Assembly: GCA_951801675.1 (NCBI GenBank)
Contig: CATONX010000001.1
Location: 62,001 to 126,000 of the forward strand
Source of the DNA: an uncultured Eubacteriales bacterium
Lineage (GTDB): Bacteria > Bacillota > Clostridia > Oscillospirales > Acutalibacteraceae
Length of the DNA: 64,000 nt
Direction of reading: 5' to 3'
Program-made: the position numbers and the translations under genes
Shown here: positions 37,776 to 46,514 of the stretch, piece after piece
How the letters are laid out: each line of letters opens with the position of its first letter
Position numbering within the stretch: position 1 is the stretch's first letter
Notes under the pieces: model-generated
Databases searched by the model: none
Seen by the model: only the letters and a program-made list of their open reading frames with translations
Told to the model about the DNA's origin: nothing

Positions 37776-37845
37776 TAATCATCTTTTTTATAATTGTATC
37801 GATTGTTCGTGGTATTGTCAAGAATAAATATGGAAAAGATGATTA
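37776..37845. promoter_or_regulatory. 12-bp inverted-repeat pair upstream of XRE gene
   Basis: TAATCATCTTTT (37776-37787) and AAAAGATGATTA (37834-37845), perfect. Confidence 0.6.
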
Positions 37846-37859
37846 GCGGTGGGGTGACT

Positions 37860-38117
37860 ATGCGGCTTTACACATTAGGCGATCGGTGCAACATTTCCGG
37901 CGAACGCATCAAAGAGGCTCGAAAACAGGCAAAAATGTCTCAGGACAACCTGGCGGCAAAGCTCCAGCTGCGCGGCTTGCAGATGGGGCAAATGGCTGTC
38001 AGCCGTATTGAGACCGGGAAAAGGCTCGTGCCGGATTTCGAATTGCCCATTATTGCAGATGCGCTGGGTGTCACTACGGACTGGCTCCTGGGCGTTGATC
38101 CGGTGAAAGCAAAATAA
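37860..38117 (+). CDS. XRE-family HTH regulator
   Basis: ISGERIKEARKQAKMSQDNLAAKLQLRGLQMGQMAVSRIETGKRLVPDFELPIIADALGVTTDWLLG. Confidence 0.88.
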   Translation: MRLYTLGDRCNISGERIKEARKQAKMSQDNLAAKLQLRGLQMGQMAVSRIETGKRLVPDFELPIIADALGVTTDWLLGVDPVKAK

Positions 38118-38153
38118 AGGCGGCATGACCGAAATGTCATGCCGCCTTTATTT
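38112..38153. terminator. Bidirectional terminator
   Basis: AAATAAAGGCGGCATGAC-CGAAAT-GTCATGCCGCCTTTATTT. Confidence 0.85.
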
Positions 38154-38193
38154 GTGCTTTCATTGGTTCTTCGTAGGGGGCCTCTTTCTGCCT

Positions 38194-38445
38194 CTATTGC
38201 TGCCTCTTTGTCCAGAGAAACAGAAACAAAAGCGCAAACAGGAGGAGCACAAGACAGGCCAGCAGAAACCCGCCCCAAAAGAAGCTGGCAGTGGAAAAAG
38301 TCTCCCGCTCCCACAGACACCACGCAACCACCGCCAAAAGACAAAGAAAGACCGCGCCCATCAAAATAAAGCGAAACGGGAAAGCTTTGCCGGGCTTCCC
38401 CATCTTTTTCTCGTTTTCGAAGCCCTGCGGCTTTTTTGTACCCAT
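38194..38445 (-). CDS. Small hypothetical two-TM membrane protein
   Basis: MGTKKPQGF... two hydrophobic helices; RBS-like GAGGCGGGG upstream; strong promoter on the minus strand at 38501-38529. Confidence 0.6.
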   Translation of the reverse strand: MGTKKPQGFENEKKMGKPGKAFPFRFILMGAVFLCLLAVVAWCLWERETFSTASFFWGGFLLACLVLLLFALLFLFLWTKRQQ

Positions 38446-38500
38446 TTGATCCTGCCCCGCCTCTCTCATCCGATTTGCCGTGCCTACCGGAATATTTTAC

Positions 38501-38529
38501 ATTTTACTGCACATCCTAAAATAAGTCAA
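38501..38529 (-). promoter_or_regulatory. Sigma-A-type promoter of the small membrane protein
   Basis: Minus strand TTGACT-N17-TAAAAT. Confidence 0.75.
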
Positions 38530-38565
38530 CTATATTTATTCATAAGATATGCCAATAGTTGACTT
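38523..38565. promoter_or_regulatory. 11-bp inverted-repeat operator pair in divergent promoter region
   Basis: AAGTCAACTAT (38523-38533) and ATAGTTGACTT (38555-38565); each half contains a TTGACT -35-like hexamer pointing outward. Confidence 0.65.
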
Positions 38566-38604
38566 TGTATGAGTACACTTATCTTAGTAAGGCAGGTGTG
38601 GCGG

Positions 38605-38892
38605 ATGATTGACTTGGGCGACCGGCTTAAAACACTCAGAACAGGCAAACATATGACCCAGTGGCAACTGGCACAACACATCGGCGTGACGAAATCCATG
38701 GTCAGCGCCTATGAAACCGGAATACGGTACCCGTCCTATGACATTCTCATCCGGCTGGCATGTGTGTTTGGCGTATCGACGGATTATTTGCTGGGGCTGG
38801 AAAATCGGCGTTATCTCAACGCCGAGGGGTTGAGCGAACGGCAAATCCAAATCATCAATGAGCTGATCAGCGAGTTTAGGAACATGGAATAG
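38605..38892 (+). CDS. XRE-family HTH regulator
   Basis: LGDRLKTLRTGKHMTQWQLAQHIGVTKSMVSAYETGIRYPSYDILIRLACVFGVSTDYLLGLE. Confidence 0.92.
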   Translation: MIDLGDRLKTLRTGKHMTQWQLAQHIGVTKSMVSAYETGIRYPSYDILIRLACVFGVSTDYLLGLENRRYLNAEGLSERQIQIINELISEFRNME

Positions 38893-38893
38893 G

Positions 38894-38932
38894 AAAAGCG
38901 CCGTGTGCATGCATTGCACACGGCGCTTTTTG
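38894..38932 (+). terminator. Rho-independent terminator
   Basis: AAAAGCGCCGTGTGCA...TGCACACGGCGCTTTTT. Confidence 0.85.
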
Positions 38933-38946
38933 TTGTGTTATAAGCG

Positions 38947-39585
38947 TTACCGCGGGAAAATCATCATAATTTCACGGTAGTAGTAATAGAAATCCTCGAA
39001 ATCGCCGCTCTCCAACGCATACAGAATCTCAGCGAGGGACCCGTCTGCGACCAGCATGATCAGCGCTACCACTGCAAGGGCCACGCCGATGATGTTGAGC
39101 ACCAGACCAGCGACGGCCATGCCGCCCTTATTGCCCTTCGAGAAGCAGATGATGGCGAGAATCAAACCGATGACGCCGGGCAGGACGCCAAAGAAACCGG
39201 CGCAGCAGCAAACAATCGACAGAATACCCAGCACCAGAGAAGCGATCGCCATTCCGTTGGCGGGCTTCGGCTGGGGAACGGTGTATACCGGCTGCTGGGG
39301 ATAGGGATTGCTCTCATTGCCATAGAAGCTATTCTGCTGAGGCGCCTGATAAGAAGGCGGATAGGCAGAAGAATCGTTTGGTGCCTGGTAGGGAGGCGGA
39401 TAGGCGGACGGAGGGGGTGTAGGCTGGCCCGTAGGTGCCTGATAGGGAGCGCCGGGCTCCTGGTAGGCATTTGCGCCTTCGTTTTGCGAAGGACTCTGCG
39501 GTGCAGAATCAGCCGGCGATTCTGCCGGCGGAACGGGCTGGGTATTATCGGTGCCCTCGTACGGATTGAAAGGATCGTTACTCAT
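38947..39585 (-). CDS. DUF4190-type membrane protein with Pro-rich N-terminus
   Basis: Pro/Tyr/Gln-rich repeats (YPPPYQAP..YPPSYQAP) then MAIASLVLGILSIVCCCAGFFGVLPGVIGLILAIICFSKG. Confidence 0.85.
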   Translation of the reverse strand: MSNDPFNPYEGTDNTQPVPPAESPADSAPQSPSQNEGANAYQEPGAPYQAPTGQPTPPPSAYPPPYQAPNDSSAYPPSYQAPQQNSFYGNESNPYPQQPVYTVPQPKPANGMAIASLVLGILSIVCCCAGFFGVLPGVIGLILAIICFSKGNKGGMAVAGLVLNIIGVALAVVALIMLVADGSLAEILYALESGDFEDFYYYYREIMMIFPR

Positions 39586-39849
39586 AAAGCGACCTCCTGA
39601 TTTCGTTACTATATTTTAATCATAGCAAGTTTCCCGTTGTTTTGCAAGGTCTAGAAAAATTTTTCTGGGTGAAGCTCCCGGGGAAAATGGCGCGGGGATC
39701 GCATCCTTTTATGAATACGCGGCTGCCTTTGGAATTATGCGCCTTCGCGGCGGTTGGCACAATGGAAATGCCCCGGTACCTGTCCGGGGTGCCTTTCATA
39801 TACTGCTAACGGATATGCAGCGTATCCAGTAAACGAAAGGAGCAATGAC

Positions 39850-40047
39850 ATGAACAAAGATTTTGATTTGTTTGCTGACTATACCTGCGCACAGACCAAA
39901 TTCCCCGCCCAGACGCCGATTGCTATGGCGTATGTGCCGCTTCAGTTCCTGGAAGCGACCTATGAGCCGGAACAGGGATTTAACGCGGGTACCATTTTCC
40001 CTGAATTGGATAAGCCGTTTTTAGGCGGAAAGAGAGGGTGCATCTGA
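39850..40047 (+). CDS. cotJA: Spore coat-associated protein CotJA
   Basis: Short protein with PIAMAYVPLQFLEATYEPEQGFNAGTIFPELDKPFLG; adjacent cotJB/cotJC. Confidence 0.92.
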   Translation: MNKDFDLFADYTCAQTKFPAQTPIAMAYVPLQFLEATYEPEQGFNAGTIFPELDKPFLGGKRGCI

Positions 40048-40331
40048 TGGAGTCGACCAACGAACGCGAGGCCATGCTTCGCAGGCTGTCCGCCCTTTCC
40101 TTTGCCATGTGGGAACTGCATATTTTCCTGGATACCCACAATTGCGACAAGGAAGCCATGCGCAAACTGGAAGCGTACGACATTAAGTATAAGGCGCTGC
40201 TCAAGGAATACGAGAGCAAGTTCGGCCCGCTGATTCTGAACATCAGTGACGCCAACAACAATGCCGACTGCAATAACCGCTGGGCCTGGACCCAGGGCCC
40301 GTGGCCGTGGGAAGATGGAAAGGAGTGCTAG
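40047..40331 (+). CDS. cotJB: Spore coat protein CotJB
   Basis: LSFAMWELHIFLDTHNCDKEAM...YESKFGPL; TGATG overlap with cotJA. Confidence 0.93.
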   Translation: MESTNEREAMLRRLSALSFAMWELHIFLDTHNCDKEAMRKLEAYDIKYKALLKEYESKFGPLILNISDANNNADCNNRWAWTQGPWPWEDGKEC

Positions 40332-40335
40332 CTGA

Positions 40336-40947
40336 ATGTGGAGTTATGAGAAAAAACTGCAATACCCAGTAAAAATCGCAAATACCAACCCCGCCCTCGC
40401 GAAGATCATCATCACCCAGTACGGCGGCCCGGACGGCGAGCTGAGCGCGTCTCTTCGCTATCTGAGCCAGCGGTATACCATGCCCTATCCGGAACTCAAA
40501 GGGCTGTTGACCGACATCGGTACGGAAGAATTGGCGCATTTTGAGATGATCGCCGCCATCGTCTATCAGCTGACCAAGAACCTGACGCCGGAAGAAATCA
40601 AGAAGAGCGGTTTTGACACCTATTTTGTGGACCACACTACCGGCATCTATCCGGTTGCCGCCAGCGGTGCGCCGTTTACGTCTTCTTATTTCCAGGTCAA
40701 GGGCGACGCCATCACCGACCTGCACGAGGACCTGGCTGCCGAGCAAAAGGCGCGCACCACCTACGACAACATCCTGCGTATGTGCGACGATCCCGATGTG
40801 CGCGATCCCATCAAGTTCCTTCGGCAGCGCGAGGTAGTCCATTACCAGCGGTTCGGCGAAGGCCTGCGTCTGGCAACCGACAAACTGGATTATAAGAATT
40901 TCTATGCTTTTAATCCGGAATTTGACTGCAAAAAACCCTGCAAATAA
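40336..40947 (+). CDS. cotJC: CotJC / manganese catalase-family spore coat protein
   Basis: MWSYEKKLQYPVKIANTNPALAKIIITQYGGPDGELSASLRYLSQRYTMP, GTEELAHFEM, REVVHYQRF. Confidence 0.95.
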   Translation: MWSYEKKLQYPVKIANTNPALAKIIITQYGGPDGELSASLRYLSQRYTMPYPELKGLLTDIGTEELAHFEMIAAIVYQLTKNLTPEEIKKSGFDTYFVDHTTGIYPVAASGAPFTSSYFQVKGDAITDLHEDLAAEQKARTTYDNILRMCDDPDVRDPIKFLRQREVVHYQRFGEGLRLATDKLDYKNFYAFNPEFDCKKPCK

Positions 40948-40969
40948 AAGAGAAACCCATCCATAGAAA

Positions 40970-41000
40970 AAGGGACGGGGATGATTCCCCGTCCCCTTGA
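40970..41000 (+). terminator. Rho-independent terminator
   Basis: GGGACGGGGATGATTCCCCGTCCC. Confidence 0.65.
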
Positions 41001-41064
41001 TGGGACTCTATAATTTTACATGCGTCCATGTCTCTGCTTTCGTACTAAGCCTCACCGAAAGCCG

Positions 41065-42297
41065 TTAGGAAAGGGGATAGGAGGCGACGGTCCGCCCTTC
41101 CAGTACATAAGCCGTTTTCTCCTTGAGGGCAACCTGCGAGCCGCTGGCGGAAACCTGTGCCGACGCCACCGCGGCGCCGTCGATGGAATACGCGGTGACC
41201 GCACTGGGCGCGAGCACCGCCGTCAGTTCCCCGCTGCACGATAAGGCCCGCACCTCTCCTGCCGCAACGCTTGCGGTTTGGGACAGCGCGGCGTCTAAGA
41301 AGGTTACGCTGCATTCCCGCCGGTCTTCATAGGGAGAGAGGGCGACGGCGAGGCGCCCGCCTTCCTCCAGATCCCAGGCAGCCAAGTACGCGTTGCCGTA
41401 AGAGAATTCCTGGATGTCGCTGCCGTCCGGCTTGACGCTGACAATCCGGTCGTCCCCAATGCCCACGATCCGTCCGCCGCAGTAGCGCACCGCGAAGAAA
41501 AGGGTGTCGTTGAAGTTGAGATAGGTGGGCGTATCGCTTGCAAAGTCCAAAAGGGTCAGGCTGGAACCGAGCCCACCGTCCTTGGCGAAAACGGTGGCTG
41601 CCGCCGCGCTTTTGCCGTCGGGTGCGGCAGCCACATCCACCACCATGTTGGAAGCGGAGGACCATTTGAACCGAACTGTTTTCAGGTCGCTGCCCAGTAC
41701 CGTTAGCTCGGATACATATCCGCCCGTTCCCTCCATCACCAGAACCAGATCGCCGTTTTGGCTGATGTCCGCGGCCAGGAGGTTATAATCGGTCTTGCCG
41801 GTGCCCACCGTGCGTTTGCGGTTTTCCACCCGGTAGCCGGTAGAGCCTCGGTCGTACAGCAGTGCCCGGGTATCGGTTTTGCGCAGCACGGGCGTCTGAA
41901 ACTTATGCTGGCGGGAGTAAATCTCCTTGGCTGTATCATTAAAAAGCTGGAGAGAGGAATCGGATAACAGCGCCACGTCCCCGCCGATGATGGCAAGACC
42001 GGACACCTCGCTGCCCGCCGCCGTTACCGGGAAGCCCTCTCCCGTTCCATAGTTGCCGAAGGTCTGGTCGAACCATTCCTCGATGCGCACCCCGGAAAAC
42101 AGGTCCCGGTTGGCAATGCCCCACACCGCCGTGCCGGCCACCAACACCAGCACGCACAGCCAGATCACCAGCTTTACGCCCCGGCGCCGTTTGGGCCGTT
42201 CCTTTACCAGCTTGAGCCTGGGTTCTTCCTCTTTGGGCGTATCCTGCGCCGGTTCTTCGTCCGGACGGCGCAGCCGTCCGCTTTTGTGCCGGAACAT
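41065..42297 (-). CDS. DUF5711-like membrane-anchored beta-propeller-type protein
   Basis: Basic N-terminus, one TM, WD/PQQ-like repeated beta motifs; located after truA. Confidence 0.75.
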   Translation of the reverse strand: MFRHKSGRLRRPDEEPAQDTPKEEEPRLKLVKERPKRRRGVKLVIWLCVLVLVAGTAVWGIANRDLFSGVRIEEWFDQTFGNYGTGEGFPVTAAGSEVSGLAIIGGDVALLSDSSLQLFNDTAKEIYSRQHKFQTPVLRKTDTRALLYDRGSTGYRVENRKRTVGTGKTDYNLLAADISQNGDLVLVMEGTGGYVSELTVLGSDLKTVRFKWSSASNMVVDVAAAPDGKSAAAATVFAKDGGLGSSLTLLDFASDTPTYLNFNDTLFFAVRYCGGRIVGIGDDRIVSVKPDGSDIQEFSYGNAYLAAWDLEEGGRLAVALSPYEDRRECSVTFLDAALSQTASVAAGEVRALSCSGELTAVLAPSAVTAYSIDGAAVASAQVSASGSQVALKEKTAYVLEGRTVASYPLS

Positions 42298-42310
42298 GGC
42301 CCGTCACCTC

Positions 42311-43069
42311 CTATTCTTCGATGAAATCACGTTCGTCATAAAAAACACGCTCTAAAATCAGCCCGCAGGCGGGCGCCGTCGGCCCCGCCGCCGTTCGCTG
42401 GCCGCTTTCGAGGCTGGCCTTAATGGAGGCCTTGGACCGTTTTCCCTGGGCCACCTCCAGCAAGGTGCCTACCATAATCCGCACCATGTTGTAAAGAAAT
42501 CCGTCTCCTTCCACCGAGAAGGTTACCAGATCTCCGTCCCGCTCCACCTTCGCCGCCCAAACGGTGCGCACCGTGTCCTCCACGTCGCTTTTGGACGAGC
42601 AGAAGGCGGCAAAGTCATGCCGGCCCACAAACGCCTGGGCCGCCTCATGCAAAAGCCCCGCGTCCAGAGAATGCCGGTAATGGAGAGCCCGGTCCTGCCA
42701 GAAAGGGTTGCGGACCGGGGCGTTATAGATACGATAGCAGTACCGCTTTCCCTTGCAGGAATACCGGGCGTGAAAGGAAAGAGGAACCTCCCGGCAGCCG
42801 TACACGGCAATGTCAAAAGGCAGGCGCACATTCAGGGCCGGGATCATCCGCTCGCAGGGAATCCGGCTGTCCGTCTGGAAGCTGACGCAGAACATGTCCG
42901 CGTGAACGCCCGCGTCCGTGCGGCTGCATCCCTTTACATCCGGGCGGGCGCCCAGAAGCCCTTCCATGGCGTTTTGCAGCACCGCCTGCACCGACTGGGC
43001 GTTTTGCTGGACCTGCCAGCCATGGTACCGGCTGCCGTCATAGCGCAGGGTTAGAAGTATGTTTCGCAT
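42311..43069 (-). CDS. truA: tRNA pseudouridine synthase A
   Basis: LRYDGSRYHGWQ, CSRTDAGVHA, FHARYSCKGKRYCYRI, FLYNMVRIMVGTLLEV. Confidence 0.97.
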   Translation of the reverse strand: MRNILLTLRYDGSRYHGWQVQQNAQSVQAVLQNAMEGLLGARPDVKGCSRTDAGVHADMFCVSFQTDSRIPCERMIPALNVRLPFDIAVYGCREVPLSFHARYSCKGKRYCYRIYNAPVRNPFWQDRALHYRHSLDAGLLHEAAQAFVGRHDFAAFCSSKSDVEDTVRTVWAAKVERDGDLVTFSVEGDGFLYNMVRIMVGTLLEVAQGKRSKASIKASLESGQRTAAGPTAPACGLILERVFYDERDFIEE

Positions 43070-43084
43070 CCCGTTTTCCTTCCC

Positions 43085-43900
43085 TTAGTAAACCTTCGGC
43101 AGCAGGATGGAGGCAGCGATGATGCCGCCGAAAACCAGAATAGTCACCCCAAAGGCCCAGTAATCCCCCGCGTGCATCTGAAGCTTCTTCATCCGGGTGC
43201 GCCCTTCCCCGCCGTGGTAGCACCGGCATTCCATGGCCGTAGCCAGGTCAAACGCCCGGCGGAAGGAGGAGACAAAAAGGGGAATGAGAATGGGGACCAG
43301 CGCCTTTACCCGCCTTAGCAGCCCGCCCGATTCCAAATCCGCCCCTCTGGCCTTCTGCGCCGACATGATCTTGTCCGTTTCCTCAATGAGGGTGGGGATA
43401 AAGCGCAGGGCAATAGTCATCATCAGGGCAAACTCGTGGACCGGCAGCTTGAAAATCTTCAGCGGGGACAAAAGCCGTTCCAGCCCATCGGTGAGGTCGG
43501 TGGGGGAGGTGGTGTAGGTAAGCAGAGAACTCCCCATAACTACCAGTATAATACGCACTGCCATAAACAATGCGGTGAATACTCCCCGGTCATAAATGTG
43601 GATAAATCCCCATTCGAACAGGAGGACCTCGCCTTGGATATAAAAGATGTTTAAAATCGCCGTAAAGGCGATGACAAACCAGATGGGCCGGATGGAGCGC
43701 AGAATCATCTTTACGGGAACCCTGGACAACGCCGTGACCAAAATGAGAAAAGCGGCGGCCAGCCCCAGGCAGAAGAAGTTGTTGCCGATGAAGACCATGA
43801 CGATGTACGCCACCACCAGGACCAGCTTCGTGCGGGGGTCTAAAGCGTGGATGGGCGATTTGGCCGGGAAGAACTGGCCGAAAGTAATGTCCCGAATCAT
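43085..43900 (-). CDS. ecfT: ECF transporter transmembrane protein EcfT
   Basis: PIHALDPRTKLVL, multiple TM, SAQKARGADLESGGLLRRVKALVPILIPLFVSSFRRAFDLATAMECRCY. Confidence 0.96.
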   Translation of the reverse strand: MIRDITFGQFFPAKSPIHALDPRTKLVLVVAYIVMVFIGNNFFCLGLAAAFLILVTALSRVPVKMILRSIRPIWFVIAFTAILNIFYIQGEVLLFEWGFIHIYDRGVFTALFMAVRIILVVMGSSLLTYTTSPTDLTDGLERLLSPLKIFKLPVHEFALMMTIALRFIPTLIEETDKIMSAQKARGADLESGGLLRRVKALVPILIPLFVSSFRRAFDLATAMECRCYHGGEGRTRMKKLQMHAGDYWAFGVTILVFGGIIAASILLPKVY

Positions 43901-44769
43901 GTAGCTGCCCCTCCCCTCGCCTTAGAAAGAAGCCGCAGGATCTCGTCGCGCCCCTGCCGGGCGGTATAGACGCAGGTGTTCACATCGTAGCCCCGGGCCT
44001 TGAGCCCGAGGAAAATCCGGGTGACCTGAGGGATATTCAGCCCCATCCCGGCAAGCTCGGAAGACCGTGTGAACACTTCGTCCACCGTGCCGTACATGGC
44101 GCATTTCGATTCGTTCATCACCAGCACCTTGGAGGAAACCCGGGCCACGTCCTCCATGGAGTGGGACACCAGCAGCACCGTAGAGCCCCGCTCCTTCTGG
44201 TATTCGCGGATCTGCCCTAAAATCACGTCCCGGCCCTTGGGGTCCAGGCCGGCGGTGGGCTCGTCGAGAATCAGCACCTTCGGCTCCATGGCCAGCACCC
44301 CCGCGATGGCCGCCCGGCGCTTTTCCCCGCCGGACAGGTCGAAAGGGGATTTCTCTAAAAGCTCCGGCTTTAAAGAGACGAACTGAGCCGCACTTTTGAC
44401 CCGGCTGTTCACCTCGTCCTCACTAAGCCCCATGTTCTGGGGGCCGAAGGCAATGTCCTTATATACCGTTTCCGCGAAAAGCTGGTATTCCGGGTACTGA
44501 AAGCAAAGCCCCACCTCAAAGCGCACCGACCGGATTTTTTTCGGCTCGGCCCAAATGTCCCGCCCGTCCAGCAGTACGGCGCCGGAGGTGGGCTTGATCA
44601 GCCCGTTTAAATGCTGCACCAGGGTGGACTTGCCCGAACCCGTGTGCCCGATGACGCCCACGAATTCCCCTTCGTCGATGGCGATGGAAACCGAATCCAC
44701 CGCCGTTTTCTCAAACGGGGTCCCCTGGCCGTAGACGTAGCTTAATTCCTTGGTTTCGAGGATGGGCAT
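43897..44769 (-). CDS. ecfA2: ECF transporter ATPase EcfA2
   Basis: [78 protein letters not shown]. Confidence 0.96.
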   Translation of the reverse strand: MPILETKELSYVYGQGTPFEKTAVDSVSIAIDEGEFVGVIGHTGSGKSTLVQHLNGLIKPTSGAVLLDGRDIWAEPKKIRSVRFEVGLCFQYPEYQLFAETVYKDIAFGPQNMGLSEDEVNSRVKSAAQFVSLKPELLEKSPFDLSGGEKRRAAIAGVLAMEPKVLILDEPTAGLDPKGRDVILGQIREYQKERGSTVLLVSHSMEDVARVSSKVLVMNESKCAMYGTVDEVFTRSSELAGMGLNIPQVTRIFLGLKARGYDVNTCVYTARQGRDEILRLLSKARGGAAT

Positions 44770-45620
44770 CCGTTCACCTCCAGCAGATTTGACAGCACTT
44801 CGATGCATTCGTCGTCGGTGAGTACTCCCGCCGGCAGACCCTTCACCCCGGCCTTTTGCAGCCGGTAGATGAGCCGGGTGGCCTGGGGAACGTCCAGCTC
44901 CACCGCCTTGAGCTCGTCCACCTGGGAGAAAACCTCCCTGGGCGTGCCGGATAGTAAAATCCGCCCGTCGTCCATCACCACCACCCGGTCGGCGTCCACG
45001 GTCTCGTCCATGTAGTGGGTGATGAGGACGATGGTGATCCCCATTTCGCTGCACAGCCGGTGGATGGTGGAGATGACCTCCTCCCGTCCTCTGGGGTCGA
45101 GCATGGCGGTGGGCTCGTCCAAAACAATGCAGGCGGGCTGCATGGCGATGATGCCCGCGATGGCAATGCGCTGCTTTTGCCCGCCCGACAGCTTGTGAGG
45201 CGCGTGGCGGCGATACTCGTACATCCCCACCGCTTTCAAAGCCTCGTCCACCCGCTTGCGGATTTCCTCAGGAGGCACTCCCATATTTTCCGGGCCAAAA
45301 GCCACGTCCTCCTCGACGATGGTGGCCACCAGCTGATTGTCGGGGTTTTGCAGCACCATTCCCACCGTCTGGCGGATGTCAAACCGCTTTTCCTCGTCAG
45401 CCGTGTCCATCCCTGCCACAAAGCATTTCCCGCCCGAAGGCAGGAGCATGGCGTTAAAGTGCTTGGCAAGGGTGGACTTTCCCGACCCGTTGTGCCCCAA
45501 AACCGCCACAAACTCGCCCTTGCGGATCTTAAGGTCCACCCCGTTTAGCACCACCTGCGCCCCCTCCTCCTCGGAGGTGTATTCAAACTGCAGGTCTTTT
45601 GTTTCAATGATGTTTGTCAT
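44742..45620 (-). CDS. ecfA1: ECF transporter ATPase EcfA1
   Basis: [78 protein letters not shown]. Confidence 0.96.
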   Translation of the reverse strand: MTNIIETKDLQFEYTSEEEGAQVVLNGVDLKIRKGEFVAVLGHNGSGKSTLAKHFNAMLLPSGGKCFVAGMDTADEEKRFDIRQTVGMVLQNPDNQLVATIVEEDVAFGPENMGVPPEEIRKRVDEALKAVGMYEYRRHAPHKLSGGQKQRIAIAGIIAMQPACIVLDEPTAMLDPRGREEVISTIHRLCSEMGITIVLITHYMDETVDADRVVVMDDGRILLSGTPREVFSQVDELKAVELDVPQATRLIYRLQKAGVKGLPAGVLTDDECIEVLSNLLEVNGCPSSKPRN

Positions 45621-45647
45621 CCTGTTCCCTCTTTGGACCTTCGCGTT

Positions 45648-46514
45648 TTATTTTCCGTGAAAAATGGCCGTTCCCCCGCAGGGAAGGACCAGGCCGTTTT
45701 GCTTGACCGGCAGGCCGATCTCGTCCGAGCTGGTCCTTCCGCCGAACTGCGGCAGGAGCACGCTCGCCAGCATATATTCCATCACCGACGGGGAAAGCCC
45801 CGTGGTATAGGAGTTTAAAAGCAGAAAGAGCGGGCGGTCACTGAGCACCTTGGCGCACAGCTCAATGAGCGGGTAAACCTGCTCCTCTAGCTTCCAGATT
45901 TCGCCCCCTGGCCCCCGGCCGTAGGAGGGCGGGTCCATCACAATGGCGTCGTACCGGTTTCCACGCCGAATTTCCCGGTTTAAGAATTTCACACAATCGT
46001 CCACCAGCCAGCGCACCGGCTTGTCCGAAAGCTTGGAAGCCGCCGCGTTTTCCCGGCCCCAGGCCACCATTCCTTTCGACGCGTCCACATGGCATACCGC
46101 CGCCCCCGCCGCCGCGCAGGCGAGAGTCGCCCCGCCGGTGTAGGCGAAGAGGTTGAGCACCTTAACGGGCCGCCCGGTTTTCTGGATGCGTTCTCCCATC
46201 CAGTCCCAGTTGACCGCCTGTTCAGGAAACAGCCCCGTGTGCTTAAAGCCCATGGGCTTGACCTGGAAGGTCAGCTCCCCATAACGGATGGGCCAGGAGG
46301 CGGGAAGAGGCCTTCGCTGCTCCCATTTGCCGCCGCCCGTGTTCGAGCGCAGGTAACGGGCGTGGGCGCGCTTCCAGCCGGGGTGGGTTTTGGGGGTGTC
46401 CCACAAAATCTGCGGGTCCGGGCGGATGAGGAGCACCTCTCCCCACCGCTCCAGCCGCTCGCCGCCGGAAGCGTCCAGCAGCTCATAATCCTTCCAATGT
46501 TCCGCTACCCTCAT
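45648..46514 (-). CDS. Class I SAM-dependent methyltransferase (RlmI/rRNA MTase-like)
   Basis: VLNLFAYTGGATLACAAAGAAVCHVDASKGMVAWGRENA, DAIVMDPPSYGRGPGGEIWKLE. Confidence 0.9.
   Translation of the reverse strand: MRVAEHWKDYELLDASGGERLERWGEVLLIRPDPQILWDTPKTHPGWKRAHARYLRSNTGGGKWEQRRPLPASWPIRYGELTFQVKPMGFKHTGLFPEQAVNWDWMGERIQKTGRPVKVLNLFAYTGGATLACAAAGAAVCHVDASKGMVAWGRENAAASKLSDKPVRWLVDDCVKFLNREIRRGNRYDAIVMDPPSYGRGPGGEIWKLEEQVYPLIELCAKVLSDRPLFLLLNSYTTGLSPSVMEYMLASVLLPQFGGRTSSDEIGLPVKQNGLVLPCGGTAIFHGK

Noticed and set aside
37776-38892. Prophage or ICE boundary around the XRE genes
   Set aside because: No integrase, recombinase, structural phage or conjugation genes and no direct repeats at the adjacent tRNAs.
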